Shown piece after piece: positions 25,746 through 39,655 of a stretch of DNA of 64,000 bases (position 1 is the first letter of the stretch; each line of letters starts with the position of its first letter). A program made the translations under genes and the position numbers. The notes beneath the pieces were generated by a model that saw only the letters and a list, made by a program, of their open reading frames with translations, made no database searches and was not told the DNA's origin. The stretch is from positions 2,238,537 through 2,302,536 of the forward strand of contig JACAXG010000071.1 in the NCBI GenBank assembly GCA_018881555.1. Direction: 5' to 3'. The stretch comes from Amblyornis subalaris (lineage: Eukaryota; Chordata; Aves; Passeriformes; Ptilonorhynchidae).

Positions 25746-28700
25746 TATTCTGAATACAGCAACAAAACCTTCTCAGTCAGTGAATTCATTGATTTACAAT
25801 ACTGAGTGCAAGGCTCAGAATGAACAGCTCAGGTAACTGATAATTGCAGGGGAAAACAGGACAATTGCACCTCAGTGAGATCACGTGGGCTGCTCCAGCC
25901 CAGGACCAAGGCAAAANCCCAGCAGCACCTCCTGGCCTTTTGTCCCCATCCCTCAGGAGATCCAGGTCAGCATCCCTATCCATAACATACAGGTGCACCA
26001 CACACCATTTCCCTATGGATTTACTTCAGGAGTTCTCTCTCTCGATCCAGAATTTGACAGGAATTCCCTGTCAGACTCCCACAGCAATCCAGCACATTCC
26101 CTCCTCACTTCACTCCTTCCTTTCCTTCAAACACACCTGCTCCAACCATCTGACTCCAAACCTGTTGTTAANCTGGCAAGTAACAAAAACTGTTTTAAGC
26201 CATGTTTATTGTTCCTGGTAAGAAATTATCCTCATAAAATATTATGGTNCTATTTGATATGGTACTTCAGTGTCATTCCAGCAATGCTGAGAGTGACAGC
26301 TGATGGTAATTAATAGAAACTCTTGATCTGTTTCTTATTTCTGTGGCAAATTTCTGAACCAACAGCAAGGAGGGGAAAAACCACTTTTTCCTCTCTGTAG
26401 ATTTGTTTTCATGTAACAGACAAATTCCAGCTACGCTTTCTAAGGTGCCTTGGAACTGCCAAACTTATTCCAAGGGTCTTCTGGGAATCAGAGTCACCTG
26501 AAGTCTGGTTACTGTAGATAACACACTGATCAAAACATGGAGCAGCATTCCANGGATCCCATCACCACCAGGACTGGCTCAGGACTGGTACCTGCTGGCA
26601 AACAGCTATATTTGACCGTNGCCAAAGCTAAAATAATATAAATATTGCCATGATGCATCTCAGTGTTCCATAGTTTCCTAATTTGATCTAAACAACTTTC
26701 TCAGAGCCACTGGAGGACAGCTACAGCCCAGTGCTTTCCAGAGAGAGATGTTCAGGCATCACTTGACCACTTAAAGCTTCGTTTATTTGGACAGATATTG
26801 AGATGAAGTAGCTCCAAGCCAACAGGACTGTGTGAGCAAGGCCCCGGTTACACCAGGGCTTATTTACATCCTCTGCTGTAGCAAGGCTGCCTTTGCAGAT
26901 NGAAAAAACAGAACTCAAGACCACCAGATAAAGCTGGGCATCCTTGGTTTTAAGAAAGACCTTGTTTTTTTGACAGAAACTCCCAATTTTCTATTAAAAA
27001 AATCCTCCACTACATTTTTTTTCCTCAAACCTCACCCTGGCAGCAATGCTAAACAAAGCAGGCTTTGAAGACTGTAGTAGAATTTCGGTATCATAATCTT
27101 AAATCTCATGCAATTAAGCAATTAAACTTTTCTAAGAGAAACCCAAATGGTCTTTCTGCTGAACAAAACATCTAAAGTTCATTCACTGATATGATCTCGA
27201 TGCCCTACTTGTTACCTTTTTAACCAGGGGAGAAGAAAAGAAAAAAAAAAAGCCTGAATGGAGATTAAATAAAACATGAGGTTTTTGTCTAAAGACAACT
27301 AAGCTTAACTGCTACAGTAAAGCTTTCATCACCAGGAACGTCTTTGCCAACACTGTTTTCCCCTGCAGGCGATGTTGTTGGACTTAAATCAGGGAAAAAA
27401 AAAAAAAACAACACAATCATTTACGTCAGTCTATTCCAGTTCTGCTTTCTATTAAGACAGACTGAAGTCCTGCCCCATCACCAGAGCGGGATAAACCTCC
27501 TGTTTTCCCACATTTCATTCTCCTCTCAGTTCACAATGTGAACTTCACCTGTTTGGGGGTGGATACTCAGCTTAAATTCCTCTAAGAAGTGTACTTATGT
27601 GAGATGCAGGGTTCTAAACCACAAAACAACACCCCTTACAGCATTAATGCAAATTCTTCTGAAATAATCCAACTTTTTTTCCCCAGGTAAACATATACCA
27701 AGATTTATGCAACCACTCTTATCTTGTGATCACAGCTTCTTTTTCATTTAATATTTTACCTTTCGTAACTTAGATTTTGGGGAAGTATGCATTGAGGAAC
27801 AAGAGCAGGGAAATGAGGTTGGAGTTTTTTTATACCTTTGTTAAGCAAGATGTCAATAAATGAAACCGATTTTCTCCTGAAAAAGAATATCACTCAACCT
27901 CACTGCAGCCCCAGAAGCACCAGACATGCCCACAGGATAAAGGTTTTCTGCTGCTTCATGATATTCTGCATAGCCCTGAAGGTATTTGTGCAGGGACATG
28001 TCAGTGCTCATGAGAAAATACTCATTTTTGGATCCATAACAAGTCCATGTACAAGAAAAAGATGTTCAGTTTCCCAGAGAAATGGTCCCCTCACTTGACC
28101 CTTGAGAGAATATAAATATTATTTTGTTTTGCAGATGGGAGAAATTAGAGTGTTTTGCCTGACAGTGAACATTTTCAGGACCATTTTATCAGGCTTAGCC
28201 ATCCTCATACCACAGAAAAGAGCCTTCTTTTTTGTGATTGGTACATAGTTTTAACAAGGCCATTCTGTGTTTTTTATATCCTAGAATTGCTCTTAATTAT
28301 CTAAAAGAAAGTCTATGTGAAGGATTCTGCACACACACCTGTCAATTCAACACCCCAAATAACAGTAATTCTCTAAAAACCACAGAAAGGATATTTTTAA
28401 GTGAGAGAATAGACACAAACTTACTCGACTCAAATGCTGGTACATCCTTTGCCTTCCCATTCCCTGAAGCCAAATTCCTGCCTGCCTCCCCACGCTCCCT
28501 CAGAAGAGCTTCCCTTTTCATGACATGTTCTGTACAAGAGTCTTAAACATTAATTAAGCCTAACAGTCCTCAGAGATGTTAGCACAGCTATAAAAAGGTT
28601 TCTGGATCGAGTGGCTACTGAAGGAACTGGCATCTGATCAAATTTTCAAGAGTTACGCTCCCTGCTTTATGAATAAATCAGGGAATTATCAGTTTTTGAA

Positions 28701-31700
28701 AGTCTCCGGCACTACTTGGTGCCTCGTGTACATATTAACAGCCCTGTTTTATGGATTCAGCATCTGAGGCATAATGATCCTAAGGGGATATTTGTAGTAA
28801 AACTATGAAAGAATCCAATCCCGTGGTCTAAGTGAGGAATATTTTTAGTTGGGGACAGCTTCTCAATTGCAGGGCTCATTATTTTGTTCTGGTTAATTTT
28901 AAGCACAGCCGAGATGCTCCATGAATGAAACATGTTTTTCTGCAGACTGAGGCATATTGCCACTAACTAAAGGAATGAAAAATTCTAATATCAACCAATT
29001 AATTCGTGATAGTTCAGTCTTCTACTGTATGGTCTTGTCAGTTCAAAATCCTCACAGCACTCAGAGGACTTTAGAAAGTCACCTGTGTCAGGGTCATTAC
29101 TGTACAGGAGCTTCCAGACACTCCTCCTGCTAGAAAAGGACACTCTGGGCAGGAAGAATGGGGAATAAACTCCTTTCCGGGTCTTCCTAACCGATCTACA
29201 CCTAGCACAAATGTATAACTAAATCTAAAATGACAAAAACAATGGTCTTAGAAGAGCTACCATGAGTTTTACACATAGAACTTATAATTTTAAAGTAGCT
29301 CCCTCCAAGGAGGGAAAGCCTTCGGGGGAAAGCTGCAGCGAACTCCTCTGCTAAGCCCTTTTGTATTAAATAACCATACAGCTTTGTGATTTTTCTTCAT
29401 AATACTGAAAAAAATCAACTTTCAGAAGTGTAACTACAGGAAAAAAACACCAAATACTTGTACGCAAACAACACACACCAGAACAGAGTATTTCTAATCC
29501 AGCCAAATTTGAGAACTGTGTGAGTTGGGAAAATAACACCAGAAATAAATAACCACAGAATTTATCTTACAANCTCAAACACAGAAGCTTCAAACCATTC
29601 AAAACGATGCTGAAAGCAGACACTGTTGGAAAAACTCAGCCACGCGTTTCTTTGGAGAGAGAAACAAACTTTCCCAGAGAATATGAGGAGCACAGCAAGG
29701 TTACAGAGCAAGCCTATACTGTGCTTAAACTCTCCATTAATCATAGATGAAGCCCAGCAGAGGAACTGCCTCTCCTCATCTTGCTCTCTAGGGAAGTGCG
29801 GCACGGCGAGGTTCGGCTCCAGGCTTCCTCTTTTCCAGGCACGGCAGGGACGGGGCCCCCTCCCTGTCCCACTTACCCCAGTGTCGGGCTGGGAACCACC
29901 AGCTGGGCCTGGCTTTGCAGAACTGGCTCCCTGTCCACATGCAAGGCTGCAGTTCCCCACCGAGAGCTGCTGCTCGCTCCAGTGCCGCTACAGGAAAAGC
30001 TCATTTCTGCAATCCAGAGGNCGCATCGCTCCGTGTGATCCAGAGCAGGAAAAGCACTTAAGGACTTGCCCTTTTCCCAGGAAAACCTCAAGTAACAATG
30101 TAATTCCCTCCCTCCTTAGGTGTTTCACTGTGTGTCCCAGATGACAGCGCACACGTTTGCTCATCCAGTGTTTCTGAACAAAAGAACTGCCACCCAAAAT
30201 CCAGGACCAGCGTTTTTCTGTTCACTTCCAGATTAGCCCTCAGCACTAGGATGGGCGACCTTCCCAACCTGACAAACTCCACATTAAAATATATTCATAA
30301 AACACATCAGGAAGACAAATACCAAACATCCTGGAAAGCCAAAGGAGCAAATTCAGGGAATATTCCCCAAGCATGAGACAGTCCTGTGCCTCCAGGTCTT
30401 ACATCTTCGACACAAAGGAGCTGGATGAGGGCATCCCACAGAGCCCTGCACACCAACAGCCTGGCATTCCACTGCTTCCCAAAGCTTTAAATTTTACCCT
30501 CAGCAAGCCAACCCTCACTTAACTGTGGAAAAGGGCAANCCATAAGGCTCTCTTGGATTTGAAGTGGGTCTGGACATGACAGCACCCTGCTGACACTCTG
30601 GGGCTCCTCTGGAGCACCCTGTGCCTCCAGGCAAGATCTGTCCCTGCATGGGAATCCAAACCTCCACACTGGAAGAAACAGGCACACCAGCTGCAGAAGC
30701 AGCAGGCTGGGTTTATCTGGATGATGCTGAAATGAGAACTGATTCCTACTCTGCAAGCCAGAGCTGGGTATCTCACACGTTCAGCTTGCAGGAGAGCCAC
30801 TCCCTTCCATATCCCTTCAAACCACCCCATCCTCTCCTCCTCCACCCTCCTGCCTCCCCCACGGCTGAACAGAGCTGTGTTCCATGCCAGGCATCCCCAT
30901 CACCTCCAGCCCAGGCAGCTCCTTGTCTCTTCAATTCCCAGCAAGATGGACAATCCGAGCAGGGCACAGCTCCAGGACANGTTTAACCCCGTCCTCCTTG
31001 TGCTGCTGCACATCCAACGTGATCCCACTGATCACGAACCTGCACCATACCAGATCCTTCAGAGGCCCTTGTGAGCCTGCTGGCCACGGCACAGCACTCC
31101 CAGACTCACTTCTGTATCTGGGATCAGCAGGTAGCCAGGAACTCCCCAGGAGCACAGACCCACTGCNAGCGACACAATCTGCTGCTGATATGGGACTGGA
31201 ACTGCCTGTGAGTGGGACGTGGCTCAGGGGTCACTTTCAAGAGTATGAAAACCAAAAAAAAAGGAAAAGAAAAAATAGGGGAAAGGTTTCTCGGAATTAT
31301 AAAGTACTAAAACTAGAGTCACTCCCCGGTGTAGAGCAGGGTAAAAATGAAATTTCAAAGCAGAAACACATTTTCACAGTAGTGCTACANGACAGAAAGG
31401 GAAGAGAGCACCAGCACCCTTATAAACATTTTACTTAAGTGGCCTCATTAAAAAGGGATAAATAGTAGCAGTGTGTAATCATTACAGCAATTCAATACAT
31501 TTTTGTGTCCCCAACACTCAATTATATTTATTGAGACTCCAGAACTACCACACACAGCTTGAGAGCGTGTAGCATCTGCTACTTCCAAGATGAGTCACGG
31601 TAGGAAATTCCCCTGTATTTTCTAGGAACCAGTCAGGCAGCCAGTGATTGAAACAGTGATGAGAATATATATATACACCCACACAAATGAGAAGAAATAA

Positions 31701-34700
31701 CTTTTATCAATAAATCTACATTATATTTAACATACTCACTGCAGATTTCAAGAAAGAGATTACAATTAGAATGATTATTTTGGGAAAATATTCCCCAGTT
31801 TAATTTGAATGCAATGTAAATTTTGCCAAGAAGNGTTAAAGGTCAGAAGACACTGGAGGAAAGAGAAACTAATTTAAATAAATTGCAGGAATTTGAGGAC
31901 ATTTTGAAGAAGGGAAGTAAATATGCAACAAAACAACACCCCACAGCACTTGCCTCCATTTTCAAGTGCTGCATCATTGACTGTATAATCTCCCACCACA
32001 TCTGTCCCTCCCCAAACTTTAAATAATCTCAGCTCTTCCCCTGCACCTTCTGTTTTAGACAAAACTACAGAGGATCAAACTCTTTCTCACCTTCTGATTT
32101 CTCTCCATTCCAAAACACCAGACTAGAAACGCCTCACTTTCAACAGCCACACTTCCTGCACTCCCAGATGTTCCCAATCACGGAGATGCTCCGTGTTCAC
32201 TCTGCCAGCAGCTGGACCTGCCGCTGTCCCCTCGCTCACATGTGTGACAGCCCCACAAAAGCCTCTCCAAGGACACATCCACAGCAGCTGCTGCCTCTGG
32301 ACCGGCCTCAGGAGTAAAGCCTGCACTTAAAAGCATCCTGGTCGTGGCCACCTCTCANTCCCACACAAGTTACCACTACGACAGAGGGACTGGGAGTGCA
32401 AAATCGACACTTGCCTGAGTTCCAGTTTGAGGCTGGTCAGTCGGAACAATTTGGATTTTAAGAGTCAGGTCACATTCCCAGATGGCCTCTACGGAAGGAA
32501 CGCAGCCTCACTGACAGCACAGAACTGGTTTTTGCTTTAGCAGGTATCGAGTCTTTTGCTAGGAACAAATCCAAAGTCAAGCCAAACTTAGGAAGTTATT
32601 TTATATTGTTTTGACCAATTTCATGATCAAAATCACTCCATGATCAAAACAGCTGCAAGGAAAGTGAGTAAGACTGTGATGAAGATGCAATCTTGGAGCA
32701 CTGGTTNTTTATTTCAAGCTAAGATACATTTTTGGGTTTGACTTCTAATCTGACGAGAGCTCAGCCATTTGTGTGCAAGTTGCCAACTAATAACCCTTCC
32801 AGATAAGGCCTGGGGCTCCTAGAATTACCAAACAGCAGCAGTCTCACCTTCAGAGAGTACACCATGGCCTTCTTGAATTACCGGGACTCTTGATAAAAAT
32901 CCAGTAGGACAAAAGAGAAATTCCACCTCACTGTAGAATACCTGAAAGTCACAGCCTCATTCATCAATGGACTGAGCCTAAAACAAATCCACAAACCAGC
33001 AACTGGAAGGACAGCTGCTTACACAAGACCACGGACCCTGAACNAGATTCACTAATTTTTACCAAGGAACTGTCTGCAAAAAGAGTTACAAGCCCTAGGT
33101 TTGAGGACAAAGAACTATTTGCTATCCCAATAAAGGGATAAGCCCATAAGACAGAGTTTGGTTTCACTGAGAATGAGTCCTCAAACGCCTGCAGGCTCCC
33201 TGTGCAACCCCAGAGCAGTCTTTAGCTCTCTTGAGAACTTTCTGTAAAGTGTGANACCACCCATTTGTCTGCCAATATTTATACTGACAGTGAAGTTCTC
33301 CAAGCATGAACTTAAACATACATTCCCACCTACCTCAGCTAAATGTGGCACCCTGTTTGAATAGGCTGCAATGCTATTGTAATAAATTAGCAGTTTTATC
33401 AGAATTTCTTTTCTTTTCAGACATCATATGGCCTTCAACTGCACAGCAGCATTCATTCAATACCAAAGCAGAGTCAAAAGATGTCAACACAACCCCATTA
33501 ATATACAGTGTCTTGTTTCTAGCTGCAACCAGTGCTACAAAGAGGAGATGAAGACACAAAATCTGAATATTATAACCAAAACTTCTACGTATGCAAATCT
33601 ACTCAAACCCCAGGTCTCTCCTGCTTTCCCAAAAACACAAATCCAAATTCCCTGAAGCAACAGGAAAGTGCACAGATAGGCCTATGCACACAATGGCAAC
33701 AATCTGCCCTCATGTATTTTTAAGTTATGCTACAGGAAGCACTATTGAAACACAAACCAAAACAGATTTGTCAGAGATCTCTGGGAATCTGCAGAGCAGC
33801 TCAGGAAAGCTGCTAGGCAAAATGGCCATCACACATTTGTCATGTGTCACCTTCCCAGTGAAGTGCCAGCTGCATGCCCAGGAGTTGGTATTAGTACAAG
33901 AAGAGTGGGTAATGTCAGTAATTATGTGCATTATATAAGGTGTTCCTTCTCTATAAAGATTAAAACTGTGGCTTCTAAGTAGCTTAACTGTGTGATGGAG
34001 ACAAGCACAGCCCTGCTGCTCCCAAAACTGCAGGAACTGATTTTCCAAACCAAGGTTTAAGACCCAGCAGTGTCTCCAAGCCATAAGGGCTGCTGGGCAC
34101 ACGAGGTCAGTCGTGGCCAGAAGCTCCAGCCCAGGAACATCTGCAGAATCCGCGCAGTGACCTGGCTGCCCCAATTTGAGTTTCAGCTGCCAGTGCTCAC
34201 GAAGCACAGCATCCCTGAGGGACCCTGCTGGGATGCAGCAGGAGCTCAGTTCTCAGCATGGCACTGCACATCCTGAATTACACTCACAGGCAGCAGGAAC
34301 CTCACACTGCAGCTCTGCACTCACCCAGGCTGGATAAAAGGAGNATCCAAAGATTTTACCTGTGCTGGCATTGGATGAATAAATAGCTTTAAAATGCTCT
34401 TTTCCACAGAGAATGATTCAGCTGTCCTACTATATACACACACAGAACATGCACAGCTTCAAAATGCTTCTTAAGACACCAGCAACCCACCCAGAAGTAN
34501 ATCTGCAGGAATCCTTCAATGCACAGACCACCAGCTCTCAGCACTGCATCATTCATAGCTCTGGTAAACAGATGAACATGGGCACTGCCATATTTAAAGA
34601 GTGTTTTAAAAACCATTTCATGTCCATTACTATGTGAGTTCTACTCAGGAAGACAGAACCATTCCCACAGTGTGTGCAGAACACCACAAGGGCAAACATC

Positions 34701-37700
34701 CCCCAGCTTGCCACGGGGACATTTATTAACCAACCACTACACTGTAAATATGACCAGTGACTTTTGGATCTGCAGTGTAAAACAGCTTCCAAACCTGAAA
34801 GTGAAATGTCAGTTTCAAGCTTAAAAATTAATAAATGAGCTGAGCAGCAGAAGCCCCTTCTCTGTGCAAGGGCAGGACATTGGAGTGTTTTGTCACCAAA
34901 GATGGGCCAATACCCAAGAACACCAAGGGAAGTGCAAGCAGAAATGATCTAAATGATTAAGACATTCAACCATTTAATTCACATCTATCATCACAGTCAC
35001 TTTATAGCCCTTTCAATCATATAATCAACACAAAGGCTAAGGAAAAGAACCCAAGCGTGCACCCTGAAGCGCAGCATTCCAAACCCAGGCTCCCAGAACA
35101 TCCTAATCCTCCCATCCTATCACTCATGGCCAGAAGAGACTGGACTTACTGAGAAAGTGNGATAAAGTAACAGTCAAAACAAACACAAACCGCCCTGTAA
35201 ATCTCAAAGGGTAACCCAAGGCAAACACTCCACAAACCTGAGAGATTTTGAAGGCTGCCCAGAACACGTGTCCTTCAAAAGGCTGCACTATCTTCCCAAA
35301 CAGGGACACACAGAGCCCAAGCACTTTAAGGACGAGGAACAAGATGACCAGCACACAAAGAGGAGTGCATTGTATTCATCTGAAGCANATTTCTGACAGC
35401 CAATTAAAATATATCATAATTAAAATTAAATACNGGCCAGCAAATGTTCTAATGCTCAGAAAGCTTTTCAAACAAATTCCACAGCAAAATTTGCTTTGTT
35501 TTCTGGTATGGTTTGGGATCTGGGTTTAAGTCAGTCCCAACACAGGCAGCAGAGCTCCTTAACTACCTGCCCTGAGTTCCACACCTCAGCAGATAAATTT
35601 GGCAGCCTTACACATGGCCTCAAGATTTCCATTCGACCCGTCAGAGGTTCCTTGATTCAATTCAGTAAATGCATCATTTGGCATCTAACTTAAGAGGGAG
35701 GATAAAATTTTAAAGCTGCTTCTGAAAACAGTGGAATATGACCAGATCACTATATAAAGATCCTGGAAAAGCTACAAGGAATTTAGACAGTTACACATAC
35801 CTCTGCCACGGTCAGCCTGGAAATGGCTCTTAGCCCTGTCCTTCCTTCCAGAGTGGGCTTATTCAACCCATGATTAAAAGCATTCCCCATCAGATTGGTC
35901 TTATTTCAGATCAGATACTCTAGATTTCAATGCAGCTTCCTAAGCAGAAAATGTGAAAAGACCACCACAAACCTTGGCAAGGGCAAAATGAGCCCAACAG
36001 GAGTGAAATGATATTTGGGGAAAGCAGATCCTCCAAGATTAATATAAGAGATGTTCTGATAATAGAGGAAAAACTGATCTGTAGGATACACCTGTTCTCC
36101 CAGTAGAAAAAAGCCTTGCTCTAGATCACAAGACTTCAGACTTTTACAGCCAAACTGAGTCAGCACNAGACAGTTCAAAGCAGTATAAAAATAATTTCAA
36201 AACTCTATGCTCTGGTACACAAAGCACCATTTCACTGCCATGTGAGCACCACACTGTTTATTAAAGGTTCCCTTGAGCCATATCCACCTCTGCTCTTTCT
36301 CTCCCAAAATTACAGCAGGTAACAGAGAGAGCTTTCCATCCCTCTGACCATCACGGGGTGCAGGAGTTGCTATCAGGTCAGCACACACGGATGGTATTTA
36401 ATTCCTAATGCTGTCTAGCAGCTTCTCTGATATGAGCTGATGNTTTCACAGCTATTCCTCACAAAGGGCAGGAACAATTCCTGCACCAGCCAGCCTGACC
36501 AAAGGCCAGGAGACAACTCGGGATCCCCAGGCTCTCTCTGCTTACCACAGGCTGAAGAATATTACCCAGTGTAAAAAATTCATTCTCCTCCTGCTTGTGT
36601 GGTACTTACTGTGGCAAGTAGAAGACTTTCATTTATTAAAATATCTTCCATTTTCTTCAGGAAAGCTGGAATAAACCACTTAATTCATTTCTATTAATGC
36701 TGCAGCAAACGCACATGGCTGTGCACTCGACCTAAGGATTGCTGAGTTTTGGTGGCATTTAATCACATCTAATATGGGGGGGAAGAGGCAGGGAGCCAGG
36801 AAAACATCACTGTGTGCCTTTAGAAAACTTGTTATTTTTAACAGTGCCGTTTAAGATCAGCAACCCTGAAGCAAAATGGTCAGAACATTTTCTTCCATTG
36901 GTGTTGATAGCACACCAAGAGCTTTCAGAGGGTGAATATTTTAGGCCAGTGCAGCAAAACAGAGATCCCAGGAAGGAAAGCTCACCCACTGTGGCAGAAA
37001 CCAGCATAGGAAGGGTGAGTTTATTCATCCATTATGCTGAAGAGCTTAAAATGGAAACATTCTATATGTCTCACCTCAGGCCAGGAAGAACAAGTGAACA
37101 GAAGTGAATCACTGCTACAGCAAGTGACTGGAAAACACTGATGGAAACTGAGGCTATCTCTTGCCTCTCCCTCCTACCCATGAAAAAGTCCTTATTGCTG
37201 CACGTTTTTGCAAGAAGGGAGCAAAATCAGATCCACTATTTTTCCTTTTTTTCCTCTATTTAAGCTGCAGAAACAGAGGCTGATCTATAAGGCCTCACCT
37301 CTCCCTGCAATCCTTGCTATGCCTCTATCCTCACCTACGGATGCACAACTGNGAAAGCCAGCAGCTTAATTCACCAAACATTCTGATTAATGAGAAAAAC
37401 CGTAAAATTCACATTCACAATGAGACAGTTTGAAGCTAAAATTACCCAGGCAGCTGCAATTCCCACCTTGTGCAGGCAGGCAGAAGTGCTTTGCTCTCCC
37501 CCTCCCCAAGCAGGCACACGCTCACTTCCTTCTCCATTGCAACATCAGAGGCTCAACCCGACGCTGACAAGCCACAAAGTCCTGCCCAGAACTTAAAAGT
37601 CACGCCCCAGTAATTATATAAAATAAGCTCTAAGTACAAGTGGTTCAAAAAGAAAAAAAAAATCAATTTACTCAGCTTCAGTTTTGCTTTTAATTCCAAA

Positions 37701-39631
37701 ATATTTTGACTTGTTGTAGAACAGAAAAGCAATTTTCATTTCTGAGGTTTGCTCCCTCCACCCAGATGTCTCATTAACTCNTTTTTTTTCCAATCTCACT
37801 GTAGAACATCAGCACATTCATTTATCTTGCTGCTATGCCAGTATAGGGATCAAACCCCTGAACAGGCAATCTTTTAAGGAGAACACTTTAAGGTGTATTT
37901 GATCTTTACTTTTTGTACATAAAACATAAGGGAGGATAGTGACAGTGGGGGGAGGAGAGGAAAAAAAAGGAAATGGAAGATAATGTAAAAGTAAAACTCA
38001 ATTGTGCAGATGTCCCACTCAAAGGTGGTCCAAGACATCACAGTAATCTACAAAAGCAGCAAAGATCCTCCAAAATCTTTGCAAGCTCCCAGTAAAAAGG
38101 CAAAGTGTTCTCCTCTGACCTGCCCTAAAAAAAAGGCAGCACACAAATTCCTGAACAAGAAAACCCCTGTACACCGCATACAGATTTTCCCCTAAGAAGA
38201 CAGAATAAATCACGTGACAGTTTATGCAATCAAAATTAAAAAAAATAATGATTTTTGGTCTATTGGTGCCCTGACACTAAAAAGACCAATAAACCCCCAT
38301 GTAGCCCAGGAGATGGCTCCAGGTCAAGGAGCTCGTATCATCCTGCTCCAGAGGGAACNCTACCTGCTGGGCACAGCAGCCCGGGCAGGGTGTGGACATC
38401 CCCAAACAGGAACCAAAACCTTCCCNGTCGCACAGACACGCAGCTCCCTGGCCACCTCTCACCACCAGCTCTTGCTCTTTGGTGGCTGAAGCTCCTGTTT
38501 ATTAAAAACCAACCCAATCCAGCTCCCCTAGTTGCCCCAACCAGCACAGACCCCATCACAGCCACCCCTACATTCATTAAGACAATGAGCTTTGGGATGG
38601 TTTCCTCACTCAGGGCTCAGCTGGGGGAGGCAGACTGAGCCCCACATCCCCCTGCTACAAATAGTAGTAGCAAACCCTTGCGGTTCTGCGACGTCAGCAC
38701 TCCCAAGTTCCTCCTGCCAGGCGCCCGGGGCCAGCGGTAACTCTTCACCTACCCAACCTCACCATCTCCAACACAACCTCCGAGCTGCTGGAATGCAAAG
38801 GCACGGGATACACAGGGGGTTTCATGCAGGCACTCAGCCCTTCAGCAGAGCTTTGCGAGAGTTCCTAATTTATGAATGATGACACCGATTAAACGCGTCC
38901 TTTGTTCAGAGACAAAGATGATAAATATGAAAGTTTTTTTGACTTCCTCTCTCCACACCCTCGAGGCTCTCACCCACAACTTCACTGACAGCAGCTGCAA
39001 ACGCTCTCTGGATGGGGAGGCCCTGCCACCAGGAGCCAAACGCTCTTTAACTGAGATGTTTTATTCTTTAAACACCCACCACAAATTTCCTGGATGGCTT
39101 TGGGAGGCAGGTGGGCTCAGCAGCGCTCAGAAAGGCTTCTGTGGTGCTGCACTGCTTACCCAAAATAATGATCCTCCCGAAGAAAAAAAGCAAACAAATT
39201 TTCCTCATTTGTATTAATGAAACACTCTATTTGTAGACAATTAATATAAATCAGTGCTTCCTTTTCTAGCTTTAGGATCTTGGTTATACACTGCAAGTAA
39301 TGCTCACACTTAAAGAACAAACAGGACTTAAAATAAGAAGTAAGTTTTCACCTTCACATGATTCCTGTAATATAGGGCCATGGCCTGACATTTTAAAAAG
39401 CCACTGTATACCTGAAATNTGAAATAGAACTTTATGTTTGGCAATACCTGAGTCATCATCTAGTCAATACTCTCAATGCCTTGAGACAAACATTGTGCTT
39501 GGGATTTTCCCCCACTCCTTAAGGCAGGGATATTTCTCCGTGTAGGTTATAAAACATTGAGCAATGAACATACNGCAAAATGTGTCAGTCTTTCAGAAAA
39601 GCCTTTCCTTGGTTAAATCTGAACACAAAAC

Positions 39632-39655
39632 TTTTTTTTTTTTTAAAAAAAAAAA
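39632..39655. repeat. T-run/A-run palindrome
   Basis: A run of 13 T is followed directly by a run of 11 A, giving a perfect AT palindrome in intron sequence. Confidence 0.8.

Noticed and set aside
29562..29960. 132-codon minus-strand frame in a GC-richer patch of the TAOK3 leader intron, with a good GTAAGT donor inside
   Set aside because: The apparent start is GTG rather than ATG, no acceptor partner or family match is seen, and the frame contains an N. Kept only as a remark under the leader intron.
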